Shown: one piece after another, positions 17,883 to 27,375 of the stretch
Numbering within the stretch: the first letter of the stretch is position 1
Layout of the letters: every line of letters starts with the position of its first letter
DNA from: Bacteroidales bacterium
Lineage (GTDB): Bacteria > Bacteroidota > Bacteroidia > Bacteroidales > UBA7960
Assembly (NCBI GenBank): GCA_007125585.1
Contig: SLCY01000021.1
Span: 1-54,141, forward strand
Length of the DNA: 54,141 nucleotides
Direction: 5' to 3'
The notes under the pieces: model-generated
The model's database searches: none
The model's input: only the letters and a program-made list of their open reading frames with translations
What the model was told of the DNA's origin: nothing
Translations under genes and position numbers: made by a program

Positions 17883-19193
17883 ATGAATGCATACGGCACA
17901 ACAACCCAACATGTTTTCAAAGCAATCTTTATTTTTTCCCTGTCAATTCTATTGCAAAGTGCGGGCACCTTTGCCCAGACACCTGCCCCGCCGCAGTCAG
18001 GTCCGGTCGCCATCACGGGCGGGACCATTCATACAGTGACACAAGGGGTTATTCCGGGCGGTACGGTGCTGTTCGATGATGGCAAGATCATCGCCGTGGG
18101 TCAGGATGTTGAGATCCCCGGTCACACAGAGATCATTGAAGCAGACGGCAGACATGTCTTTCCCGGCTTCATACACGGCCGCAGCACGATAGGCCTGATG
18201 GAGATTGCCCGCATCCGGGAAAGCACCGACCTTCAGGAGGTGGGCCAGATCAACCCAAACATTCGGGCCCGCGTTGCCTTTCATCCGGCGAGTGAGCATT
18301 TGCCGGTAGCCGCAGTGCACGGGGTCACCACTGTGGTGCCCACCCCCAGGGGCAGCCTGATTGCCGGCATGCCTGCCGCCATGATGACGGATGGATGGAC
18401 ATGGGAACAGATGACGCTCAGGGAAGAACTGGCCATGGTGGTCGAATGGCCTTCCATGGATGACACCGATCAATACCGTGAAGCATTCGGGTCATTAAAA
18501 CAGGCATTTGATAAAGCCCGAAGATACAAGGTGGCACGAAGTGCCCAACAACAAGGCAATGAACAGCACCATCCATATGATAGCCGCTGGGAAGCAATGG
18601 ACCCTGTGCTTGAAGGTGAAATGCCCGTCTTCCTGTCTGTTGGGGAATTACGACAGATCCAGGCTGCCATGGCCTGGGCAGAAAAAGAGAAGCTAAAGAT
18701 CGTCCTGGTGGGAAACAGGGACCTGGGATTGGTGGCCGACCAGCTGGCGGAAAAAAATATTCCCGTGATGCTTTCAGGTGTGATTGCCGGTCCGGCACGC
18801 CAATGGGAAGGCTACGACGAAGGCTATAAAACGCCGCTTCTGCTGCATGAAGCAGGTGTGGATTTCTGTATCGCCGGCGACATGGGGGCAGCAAGCACCT
18901 ATCGAATACATCATCACGCAGCATCTGCAGTCGCTTTCGGACTGCCGGAACAGCAAGCCCTTGAAGCCATCACCATCAATGCCGCAAGGATCCTTGGGAT
19001 CGACGACCTCGTGGGAAGCATAGAGCCCGGGAAACACGCTACCCTGATGATTACCGACGGGAACCCCATTGAACTGTGGACCAGCAAAGAACAAGTGTTT
19101 ATCAAAGGTCGAAGAATAGAGATGGTGGATAAACACAAACGCCTTTATGAGCAATATCACTTAAAACATCAGCAAAAAGAAAAGAACAAATAA
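17883..19193 (+). CDS. Amidohydrolase-family protein (probably secreted; metal site degenerate)
   Basis: ITGGTIHTVTQGVIPGGTVLFDDGKIIAVG; FPGFIHGRSTIGL; INAARILGIDDLVGSIEPGKHATLMITDGNPIE. Confidence 0.85.
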   Translation: MNAYGTTTQHVFKAIFIFSLSILLQSAGTFAQTPAPPQSGPVAITGGTIHTVTQGVIPGGTVLFDDGKIIAVGQDVEIPGHTEIIEADGRHVFPGFIHGRSTIGLMEIARIRESTDLQEVGQINPNIRARVAFHPASEHLPVAAVHGVTTVVPTPRGSLIAGMPAAMMTDGWTWEQMTLREELAMVVEWPSMDDTDQYREAFGSLKQAFDKARRYKVARSAQQQGNEQHHPYDSRWEAMDPVLEGEMPVFLSVGELRQIQAAMAWAEKEKLKIVLVGNRDLGLVADQLAEKNIPVMLSGVIAGPARQWEGYDEGYKTPLLLHEAGVDFCIAGDMGAASTYRIHHHAASAVAFGLPEQQALEAITINAARILGIDDLVGSIEPGKHATLMITDGNPIELWTSKEQVFIKGRRIEMVDKHKRLYEQYHLKHQQKEKNK

Positions 19194-19325
19194 CGGCCAA
19201 TTGCATTTTTTTTCTTAATTTTCGAAAAAATAAATAAAACAATAGGTTTTGCCATTTTAACACAAAATTGCAAGTTTGATGGTATGTCCAATCATTTTTC
19301 TTTTTAACCTAAAAACATTGATATT

Positions 19326-19745
19326 ATGAAAACCCACTCCAAATTCCATCAGAAAATGCTCCCATTAACCACCGTCTTGCTGCTTTCTCTTTTCCTCTTC
19401 TCATGTGGCGACGGAACGCAACAGGCGAAAAGACAGTTGGAAGAAGTTAAGGAAGACACTGAACTTCAGATCAAATTGTTAAGAAATGACATTGAGGAAC
19501 GCATCGAATACCTTGATGAACAGATTGAAGAAGCATCGGGAGAGCTGGAAGAAGAATTGAAAGAAGCCCGTAAAGCATTAAAAGAACAACAGGAGCGTAT
19601 CGACCAGGAGATAAAAAATGTGAAGGGTGCCACCCTCGAAACATGGGAGTCAGTGAGGGCCAATGTCCAGGAATCCTACCAGAAAGCCCGCACCAAAACC
19701 AACGAAGTTTCGAAAAAAGTCAGGGAAATGATCGAAGGAGAATAA
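19326..19745 (+). CDS. Small coiled-coil lipoprotein
   Basis: Lipobox-like LFLFSCGDG followed by a charged, heptad-rich helix. Confidence 0.75.
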   Translation: MKTHSKFHQKMLPLTTVLLLSLFLFSCGDGTQQAKRQLEEVKEDTELQIKLLRNDIEERIEYLDEQIEEASGELEEELKEARKALKEQQERIDQEIKNVKGATLETWESVRANVQESYQKARTKTNEVSKKVREMIEGE

Positions 19746-19789
19746 TATTCTTCCCGGTACGGTATCCACAAAATGGTTAAGCCAAATAC

Positions 19790-19820
19790 AGCCCGTGGTG
19801 GTATCTCACCCCGGGCTTTT
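19790..19820 (+). terminator. Probable intrinsic terminator
   Basis: AGCCCGtGGTGgtatctCACCcCGGGCTTTT hairpin about 45 nt after the lipoprotein stop. Confidence 0.7.
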
Positions 19821-19999
19821 CTTACCATCACAATACCATCTTTGACAGATCAACATTTTCAGAAGCCCCCTGTCATCTGCACCTGGATCGCACACCCCCG
19901 GAAATCAATATAACCAACATGCCTAAACTTCGTGGACCCTCCTTACAGCAACCATGCCGTGATTTTAAACCACAAAACGGATGCTTAATCAAAATTTCA

Positions 20000-20007
20000 T
20001 ATCTTTG
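20000..20007 (+). promoter_or_regulatory. Possible -7 element TATCTTTG for the feoAB gene
   Basis: TAnnTTTG match, 49 nt upstream of ATG 20057. Confidence 0.45.
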
Positions 20008-20056
20008 CATTGTCTTAATTCAATCTTAATAAAAACAATAATACACAAGACTTTCA

Positions 20057-22579
20057 ATGACGCTATACGATCTTCAGAATGGTGAAAAGGGCATCATCAT
20101 CAAGGTAAAAGGCCGGGGTGGCTTTCGCAGGCGCATCATTGAAATGGGATTTGTGGTTGGGAAAACCGTGCAGGTCATCAAGAAAGCGCCTTTGCGTGAC
20201 CCCATCGAGTACAGTGTCATGGGCTATAACGTTTCGCTCAGGCACAGTGAGGCTCGTTTGATAGAAGTGCTCCCTGAAAAGGATTTCCGGCCGGCAAAAG
20301 AGCAATCGTATGACGGCGTATTTTATACAGAAAAAACCGCCGCGTTCAGAAAACCCGGCAGCACCATCAATGTAGCCCTCGTGGGGAATCCCAATAGCGG
20401 CAAAACCACATTTTTCAATCATGCGTCAGGCTCCCGCGAACGCGTAGGCAACTACAGTGGGGTCACCGTGGAAGCAAAAGAAGCATTTTACGAACTAAAC
20501 GGTTACAAGTTCAACATCACAGACCTTCCGGGCACCTATTCAATATCTGCCTATTCGCCTGAGGAGGTCTTTGTCCGCGACTTCATCACCGGGATGGTTC
20601 CTGATGTGGTGATAAACATCGTGGACGGATCCAACCTGGAGCGTAATCTTTATCTTACTTCCCAGCTCATCGACATGGACATCCGTGTGGTGATGGTATT
20701 GAATATGTATGATGAGATGCAAGCCATTGGAGATGTATTGGATCATGAAAGCCTGGGCAGGATGATCGGTATCCCGATCATCCCCGCAGTGAGCCATAAA
20801 GGGAAAGGGGTGGAGGATGTTTTCCACAAAGTGATCGAGGTGCATGAAGACAGGGATGAGGTCGTCAGGCACATACATATCAATCACGGGGCCCTTGTGG
20901 AAGATTCGATAAAGAAAATACAGGAACATATCAATGCAGAGGGCAACGAGCACCTGACAGATCTTATTTCTTCCCGTTTCCTGGCGATAAAGCTGCTGGA
21001 GAATGATACAGAAGCCAAACGAAAAATACGGGACGAATGTCATAACCATGACAAGATCATTGATATTGCCCGGCAAGAAGCCAGCAAGCTGGAGCGCGAA
21101 TTCGGTGAGCCACCCGAATCGGCCATCACCGACCTTAAGTACGGCTTTATATCCGGTGCGCTCAAAGAAACGTTGCAACCCGGAAAGTCAGAGAAAAGAA
21201 AAGCCGGCGAGATCATTGATACTTTTTTGACCCACAAACTGTTTGGCTTCCCGATATTTTTGTTCTTCATGTGGGTGATGTTCTCTGTGACCTTTGTGTT
21301 GGGCAGCTACCCCATGGAGTGGATTGAGACGGGTGTCGAACATCTCGGGGCCTTTCTTGACACACATATGCAACCCGGGCCTTTCAAGGATCTTCTGATC
21401 AATGGTGTCATAAGTGGCGTGGGCGGGGTACTCGTTTTCCTGCCAAACATCATGATCCTGTTTTTCTTTATCAGCCTGATGGAAGACACCGGTTACATGT
21501 CGCGGGCGGTCTTCATCATGGACAAGCTCATGCACAAGATCGGCCTGCACGGCAAGTCCTTTATCCCAATACTGATGGGTTTTGGATGCAATGTGCCCGC
21601 GATCATGGCCACACGCACCCTGGCAAACCGAAATGACCGCATGATCACCATGTTGATCAACCCCTTCATCTCATGCAGTGCGCGGTTGCCCATATATGTG
21701 CTCTTTATCTCCGCATTTTTCGTACATTACCAGGGGACAATGCTTTTCCTTATTTATGTGACAGGAATACTGGTTGCCATAGGGATGGCATTGCTCTTCA
21801 AAAGATTCCTGTTTCGTACCGAAGAGGCTCCCTTTGTCATGGAACTCCCACCCTACCGTATCCCCACAATGAAGGCCATCACCCTGCATATGTGGGGCAA
21901 GGCGGTGCACTACCTGAGGAAGATCAGCGGCATCATCCTGGTGGCTTCCATCATCATATGGGCACTGGGTTATTTCCCCAACGGAAGCAACTACACCCAT
22001 CGGATAGAAGAAAGATCATTGGCCATCGAAGCCGAATATGCTGAAAACAAAGAGATGCTGACAGAGCCTGATGAAGTATCTGCCGCAGAACTTTTGGGAC
22101 AAAAAGAAGTGGCCCTGCGCAACATGGAAGCGAACCTTTACCTGGAAAGACAGGAAAACAGCTACATAGGCAAGCTTGGCAAGACCATTCAACCAGTGAT
22201 GTCCCCCCTGGGTTTCGACTGGAAAATGACCATCAGCATCCTGTCGGGCGTTGCAGCCAAAGAGATCGTGGTCAGCACCCTGGCGGTCCTCTACCAGGTC
22301 GATGAATCTGTGCAGGCGCACAGCCAGTCGCTGGTGGAAAAGATACAAAGCCAGACATATACCTCCGGACCTATGCAAGGCGAACCGGTCTTTTCACCAT
22401 TGGTGGCCTTATCCTTTATGTTGTTTACCCTGCTGTATTTCCCCTGCATCGGGGTGATCGCCACCATATCAAGGGAGTCCGGCCATTGGAAATGGGGGAT
22501 TTTTACGGTCATATATACCACCATCATTGCCTGGACAATCGCTTTCATAGTGTATCAGGTCGGTAGTTTGTTTGTCTAG
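20057..22579 (+). CDS. feoB: Ferrous iron transporter with fused FeoA and FeoB
   Basis: FeoA SH3-like N-terminus, then VALVGNPNSGKTTFFNHASGSRERVGNYSGVTVEAK, TDLPGTYSISAYSPEE, FeoB membrane domains. Confidence 0.96.
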   Translation: MTLYDLQNGEKGIIIKVKGRGGFRRRIIEMGFVVGKTVQVIKKAPLRDPIEYSVMGYNVSLRHSEARLIEVLPEKDFRPAKEQSYDGVFYTEKTAAFRKPGSTINVALVGNPNSGKTTFFNHASGSRERVGNYSGVTVEAKEAFYELNGYKFNITDLPGTYSISAYSPEEVFVRDFITGMVPDVVINIVDGSNLERNLYLTSQLIDMDIRVVMVLNMYDEMQAIGDVLDHESLGRMIGIPIIPAVSHKGKGVEDVFHKVIEVHEDRDEVVRHIHINHGALVEDSIKKIQEHINAEGNEHLTDLISSRFLAIKLLENDTEAKRKIRDECHNHDKIIDIARQEASKLEREFGEPPESAITDLKYGFISGALKETLQPGKSEKRKAGEIIDTFLTHKLFGFPIFLFFMWVMFSVTFVLGSYPMEWIETGVEHLGAFLDTHMQPGPFKDLLINGVISGVGGVLVFLPNIMILFFFISLMEDTGYMSRAVFIMDKLMHKIGLHGKSFIPILMGFGCNVPAIMATRTLANRNDRMITMLINPFISCSARLPIYVLFISAFFVHYQGTMLFLIYVTGILVAIGMALLFKRFLFRTEEAPFVMELPPYRIPTMKAITLHMWGKAVHYLRKISGIILVASIIIWALGYFPNGSNYTHRIEERSLAIEAEYAENKEMLTEPDEVSAAELLGQKEVALRNMEANLYLERQENSYIGKLGKTIQPVMSPLGFDWKMTISILSGVAAKEIVVSTLAVLYQVDESVQAHSQSLVEKIQSQTYTSGPMQGEPVFSPLVALSFMLFTLLYFPCIGVIATISRESGHWKWGIFTVIYTTIIAWTIAFIVYQVGSLFV

Positions 22580-22653
22580 CGTCAGAGAGGGGGCAGGAAC
22601 GGCGTTCCGGCGTCAGAAAAACGTGATAATTCAACAATAAAGATCGATACGAG

Positions 22654-22857
22654 ATGATACAATGGGTCATTACAATAATCGTGTTACTGGCCGCTTTGAC
22701 TTACATGTCATGGCTCATTTATAAAATTTTCCGCCGTCCCGTCAAAGGGACCGCAGGCCCTTGCGACGAAATTCACGGTGACTGTGCACAATGCCTGAAG
22801 CATGTCCGTCAGCATGCAGACTGCAACCACGAAACTTCGATCGACAGCAGGGAGTAA
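22654..22857 (+). CDS. FeoB-associated Cys-rich small membrane protein
   Basis: 67 aa, one TM segment, then ...GPCDEIHGDCAQCLKHVRQHADCNHE; directly downstream of feoB. Confidence 0.75.
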   Translation: MIQWVITIIVLLAALTYMSWLIYKIFRRPVKGTAGPCDEIHGDCAQCLKHVRQHADCNHETSIDSRE

Positions 22858-22938
22858 TCAGCATTTTTTCAGGCAAATCGCTGAATATCCATCATCCGTT
22901 ACCATAAAGAAAGGAACCCCGGCCTGGCAATTATTTTG

Positions 22939-22969
22939 TATCTTTGGTATGTACTGCATACCAAAGATA
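22939..22969. promoter_or_regulatory. Perfect 13-bp inverted repeat overlapping putative recQ promoter
   Basis: TATCTTTGGTATG-tactg-CATACCAAAGATA; the left arm contains TATCTTTG (TAnnTTTG). Confidence 0.7.
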
Positions 22970-22974
22970 TAACC

Positions 22975-24882
22975 TTGAACCTTCAACCTGTTTTATTAAA
23001 ATACTGGGGTTTCTCTTCTTTCCGTCCTTTGCAGGAAGAGATTATTCGTTCTGTCATAGAAGGGGAGGACACGCTGGCCCTTTTGCCCACAGGCGGTGGC
23101 AAATCGCTGTGTTACCAGGTACCGGGGATCGCCGTGGATGGGCTCTGCATTGTTGTCAGCCCGCTGATCGCACTGATGAAGGACCAGGTCCAGGCATTGA
23201 AGGACAAAGGGATCAAAGCCGTGGGGATATATCACGGACTAAGCAAGTTAGAGATCGACAATGCGGTAGACAATTGTGTATACGGGGATGTGAAGTTTCT
23301 GTACATGAGTCCTGAGCGCCTTACAACGGATTTGATTCGCAGCCGCTTAGAAAAGATGAGGGTCAACCTTCTGGCCGTTGACGAAGCCCACTGCATTTCT
23401 CAATGGGGCTATGACTTCCGGCCTCCTTACCTGCGCATCGCCGAAGTGCGGGAACTGATCCCCAATACGCCAATCCTGGCCCTTACCGCCACAGCCACAA
23501 AAAATGTTGTCGCCGATATTCAGGAAAAGTTACAATTCAGAAAAGCCAATGTGTTTCAAAGAAGTTTTGAGCGCAAAAACCTGGCTTATATTGTTTTTAG
23601 GGAAGAAGACAAGCTGAAAAGGCTTTTGCGGATCTGCAACAAAGTGAAAGGGACCGGTGTGGTGTATGTCAGAAACCGCAAAAGAACAAGAGAGATCTCT
23701 GACTGGCTTGGCCAGCGAGGCATTAGTGCCGATTTCTATCATGCCGGCCTGACGAGTAAAGAAAGGGATACCCGGCAGGATGAATGGATGAAGGAAAGGA
23801 TCAGGGTGGTGGTTTCCACCAACGCTTTTGGCATGGGCATCGACAAACCCAATGTTCGCTTTGTGGTCCATATGGACCTTCCCGACAGTCCGGAAGCCTA
23901 TTTCCAGGAAGCAGGCAGGGCGGGCCGCGATGATCTGAAAGCCTACGCCGTCTTGCTGTTTAATCAGTCGGACATTATCGACATGAAACAGTTCCACGAA
24001 AGGTCATTTCCTCCTCTGAAAGAGATAAAGAAGATATACAACAGCCTGGGTAACTACTTCCAACTGGCTATCGGCAGCGGTAAAGAACAAAGCATGCCTT
24101 TCGACCTGGTGCACTTTGCAAAAACCTACGCCATGGATCCTTTCCTGGCATTCAATGCCCTGGGATTCCTTGAAAAGGAAGGATACCTGGCTTTCTCTGA
24201 GGCCCTTGCAAACCCTTCCCGGGTTATGTTTCTTGTAAACAACGAAGAACTATACCGTTTCCAGGTGGCCAATCCGCGCTACGACCCCTTCATAAAGCTC
24301 TTGCTCAGGTCATACACCGGACTGTTCAATGAGTTCACCAGGATCAGGGAGGGAGAAATAGCGAACAGGGCAGGAATACCGGAAAATACGGTTAAAAAGA
24401 TGCTGGAAGACTTGCACAACATGCAAATCCTGCATTACAAGGCACAGAACGAAACCCCTATGGTCACCTTTCTGGAGGAAAGGATGTCTGTAAACGACCT
24501 CATTATCTCCAAAGAAGTATACCAGCAGCGAAAAATTTATTCACGCGAACGGATGCAGGCAATGATGGAATATGCACAGTCAGAGACCAAATGCCGCAGC
24601 CTTTTCCTGCTGGGATATTTTGGCGAAACAAAAGCACAACGCTGCGGCCAGTGCGACATATGCCTGGAAAGGAACAAAGCCGGTGTGTCATCCTATGAGT
24701 ACAAACAGCTTGTTGAACTGATCAAACCCAGGATAGAGCGGGAGCAGCTTACGTTGGAAGCATTGTTGGGCACCCTGGATATAAATATGTCTGAAGAGAA
24801 AGTGCTGAACGTCATCCGGTATCTGAAAGATGTGGGAACAGTCACAGAAGGCACTAACCGCATCCTTCAGTGGAAGAAATGA
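22975..24882 (+). CDS. recQ: ATP-dependent DNA helicase RecQ
   Basis: LLPTGGGKSLCYQVP; DEAHCISQWGYDFRP; QEAGRAGRDD; Zn-binding CRS...CGQCDIC. Start proposed at TTG 22975, since the ATG at 22936 lies in the palindrome region. Confidence 0.94.
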   Translation: MNLQPVLLKYWGFSSFRPLQEEIIRSVIEGEDTLALLPTGGGKSLCYQVPGIAVDGLCIVVSPLIALMKDQVQALKDKGIKAVGIYHGLSKLEIDNAVDNCVYGDVKFLYMSPERLTTDLIRSRLEKMRVNLLAVDEAHCISQWGYDFRPPYLRIAEVRELIPNTPILALTATATKNVVADIQEKLQFRKANVFQRSFERKNLAYIVFREEDKLKRLLRICNKVKGTGVVYVRNRKRTREISDWLGQRGISADFYHAGLTSKERDTRQDEWMKERIRVVVSTNAFGMGIDKPNVRFVVHMDLPDSPEAYFQEAGRAGRDDLKAYAVLLFNQSDIIDMKQFHERSFPPLKEIKKIYNSLGNYFQLAIGSGKEQSMPFDLVHFAKTYAMDPFLAFNALGFLEKEGYLAFSEALANPSRVMFLVNNEELYRFQVANPRYDPFIKLLLRSYTGLFNEFTRIREGEIANRAGIPENTVKKMLEDLHNMQILHYKAQNETPMVTFLEERMSVNDLIISKEVYQQRKIYSRERMQAMMEYAQSETKCRSLFLLGYFGETKAQRCGQCDICLERNKAGVSSYEYKQLVELIKPRIEREQLTLEALLGTLDINMSEEKVLNVIRYLKDVGTVTEGTNRILQWKK

Positions 24883-24947
24883 TGATCATTCAGAATGCTT
24901 CCCTGGTGTTGCGCGTATGCCGTTTTTTTATTTACCGCCCTGAAAAG

Positions 24948-25628
24948 TCACACCCTGCTTTTTGATGATGACGGGAAATGGGCCAGGGTGGTGATACCCC
25001 CTTTCACATGATCCCCCGGCTTAACATGTATTGTTGAACCCAAAGGGATGTATAGGTCGACCCGCGAACCAAATTTGATAAAACCAAGTTCTTCCCCCTG
25101 TCTGACCTGTTTGCCTTCATGGCAATAGCAAACGATACGGCGTGCAACCATGCCGGCGATCTGCCTTACAAGGAATCGTATCCCGCCGGGCGTTTCAAAA
25201 ACAATGGTGTTCCGCTCGTTCAGGCGACTGGACTTGGGATGCCAGGCTACCAGGTATTTGCCCGGATGATACCGGTATAGCACCACCTTCCCATCGGCAG
25301 GGACCCTGTTTAGATGGACATTCAGCGGTGACATAAAGATGGATAGTTTTTGCACAGCACGGTCAAAGACCTCTTCTTCGATGGTTTCCCCGACCATGAT
25401 CACCTTACCGTCGGCAGGACTGATGATTGCCCTGTCATCTCTTGACAATTGACGTTTCGGGGAGCGAAAAAAGAGCACAACGCCCGTAAAAAGGACCAAT
25501 AGCAGCAGGCAGGCCATGCAGAACATCCATTGGGGCAATGCGAAGAGCCAGTATGATCCGGCAGCCAGGCCTAAAGTGATCAGTGCGGCCAGGGCCACAA
25601 TCTTTCTTCCTTCCTTATGTATCTTCAT
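24948..25628 (-). CDS. psd: Phosphatidylserine decarboxylase family protein
   Basis: SPADGKVIMVGE; FMSPLNVHLNRVPADGKV; FGSRVDLYIPLGSTIHVKPGDHV. Confidence 0.93.
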   Translation of the reverse strand: MKIHKEGRKIVALAALITLGLAAGSYWLFALPQWMFCMACLLLLVLFTGVVLFFRSPKRQLSRDDRAIISPADGKVIMVGETIEEEVFDRAVQKLSIFMSPLNVHLNRVPADGKVVLYRYHPGKYLVAWHPKSSRLNERNTIVFETPGGIRFLVRQIAGMVARRIVCYCHEGKQVRQGEELGFIKFGSRVDLYIPLGSTIHVKPGDHVKGGITTLAHFPSSSKSRV

Positions 25629-25681
25629 GGATCAGTTGATATCAGATGCAGCACATGCTAACAGCAGCGTACAGGGATGCA

Positions 25682-26500
25682 TCAATACATCATTAAAAGA
25701 TAAACAAAAACGAACGGGGCCGCCATCAAGACCCCGTCAAAGCGATCCAGCACACCGCCATGGCCCGGAAGCATGTTGCCACTGTGCCTGGCCTTGATGC
25801 TCCGTTTAAACATCGACTCGAACAGATCGCCATAAGATCCAAAAACAACGACCATCAGGGCAATGATGAGCCAGTCGCGCAAAGAAATATGTGCATAATA
25901 GAAGGCGATCACAAACGCACTGGCCAGTGACAATATGCCGCCACCGAAAACCCCCTCCCACGTTTTGTTGGGAGACACCCGCCTGAACAAACTGTGCTTC
26001 CCGAAAGCCGATCCAATAAGGTAAGCCCCTGTTTCATTGACCCAGACAAGAATAAAGAACCCCAACAGCAGGCTGGAATGATAGACACCGGGGACAAAGG
26101 CCGGATTGGGAAAATAATTCAATAGAGAAAAGGGGACAGCCACGTAGAGAAGGCCAAAAAAAGTAAATGCAATATTGGTAAAAGGGTTGGGGTCATTGCG
26201 GTATAACTCCAGCAGGAATATCAAAAAGATACACACAAAATTGATCAGCAGCCATTCCAGCGCCATCATATTCAAAGATACCAGTGCGTTGGTAGTAAAA
26301 AGTACCAACCCGGCGATAAGGCCTGCGGTTTTATTGGGTAAAATCCCTGCCTTTTCCACCAGTGAATAGAATTCCCACAAACCTGCAATGGTAAACACCA
26401 GAAAAAGCAAGGCGAAGAGGTGTTGGTCCGTAATGGTTGCCGCGATCACCAATACAACCAAAATGATGCCTGTTATTGTTCTTTTTGCCAGATTGCTCAC
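25682..26500 (-). CDS. cdsA: Phosphatidate cytidylyltransferase
   Basis: SPNKTWEGVFGG...SYGDLFESMFKRSIKARHSGNMLPGHGGVLDRFDGVL. Confidence 0.95.
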   Translation of the reverse strand: MSNLAKRTITGIILVVLVIAATITDQHLFALLFLVFTIAGLWEFYSLVEKAGILPNKTAGLIAGLVLFTTNALVSLNMMALEWLLINFVCIFLIFLLELYRNDPNPFTNIAFTFFGLLYVAVPFSLLNYFPNPAFVPGVYHSSLLLGFFILVWVNETGAYLIGSAFGKHSLFRRVSPNKTWEGVFGGGILSLASAFVIAFYYAHISLRDWLIIALMVVVFGSYGDLFESMFKRSIKARHSGNMLPGHGGVLDRFDGVLMAAPFVFVYLLMMY

Positions 26501-26700
26501 AATGATTCTCTGTTGATGATTTGCTTAGCTTTCAATACATTGCCTGACTGAACATAAAGCTCTATATCACCGAAAAGATAGGCCGAGTCTTTTTTGTTCA
26601 TGACAACACTCTCTATTCCGGCATCTTTCAGGACCGCTTTTAAAATTTCAACCTTATGTTCAAAGGTATTGCTATAGACCTTTCGCCAATTACCATCCAT
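26497..26700 (-). CDS. DUF2007 domain-containing small protein
   Basis: 67 aa: WRKVYSNTFEHKVEILKAVLKDAGIESVVMNKKDSAYLFGDIELYVQSGNVLKAKQII. Confidence 0.8.
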   Translation of the reverse strand: MDGNWRKVYSNTFEHKVEILKAVLKDAGIESVVMNKKDSAYLFGDIELYVQSGNVLKAKQIINRESL

Positions 26701-26705
26701 ATGTT

Positions 26706-27368
26706 CTAACCATCTGGGTGTGCCCCCTGGATATCAAGCATGAAGAGGTACAACTCTTTGGGGCCATGCACACCATGAACCAATGTTTTTTCAATATCGG
26801 CAGTGCGGCTCGGACCGCTTACAACAGTGATGAGAGAGGGTGTTTCTGTGCCATACTTGATCTGTATTGAACGAAAAGCCTCGGCCAGGTCTTTCACCAA
26901 TTGCTGGTTGGTGGCCACCACAATGTGCAATGGCGGGGCCACAAAACTCTTTCGCCCGCATTCCTGGCCACTGCTGAAGACGACGGAGCCATGCCGGGCC
27001 ACCAGTGCTTCACATGCGGTAACAGCCGCATCACAATGATGGATGTTGTCCGGGTCATTTTCGTGATCAATCCCCAGTTCCTTCAACAGATCAATAAGAA
27101 AAGCTTCCCTGCAGAACAGCTGTTTCACTTCTTTTTGTTCTGTCAACACTTTCAGCCCATAAGCCATCTCATGCACATCCTGGCAGAAGACAAATTTGCC
27201 TCCTGCCTTATTGAAAGCTTCGGCAAAGGCTTCTTCCATAAATTCTGTGCCGGGTTCTTTTATGACAGGGTTCTCCAGGTCTACGCCAACATAAGGTGAA
27301 GGCATTGCATTGACCAGGGCATCACGGATTTTTTTCAGCACTTTCTCTTTTGATGTAGTCTCCTTCAT
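26706..27368 (-). CDS. LUD (LutC/YkgG-type) domain protein
   Basis: MKETTSKEKVLKKIRDALVNAMPSPYV...; VVSGPSRTADIEKTLVHGVHGPKELYLFML. Start moved to ATG at 27368. Confidence 0.85.
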   Translation of the reverse strand: MKETTSKEKVLKKIRDALVNAMPSPYVGVDLENPVIKEPGTEFMEEAFAEAFNKAGGKFVFCQDVHEMAYGLKVLTEQKEVKQLFCREAFLIDLLKELGIDHENDPDNIHHCDAAVTACEALVARHGSVVFSSGQECGRKSFVAPPLHIVVATNQQLVKDLAEAFRSIQIKYGTETPSLITVVSGPSRTADIEKTLVHGVHGPKELYLFMLDIQGAHPDG

Positions 27369-27375
27369 GCCACGA

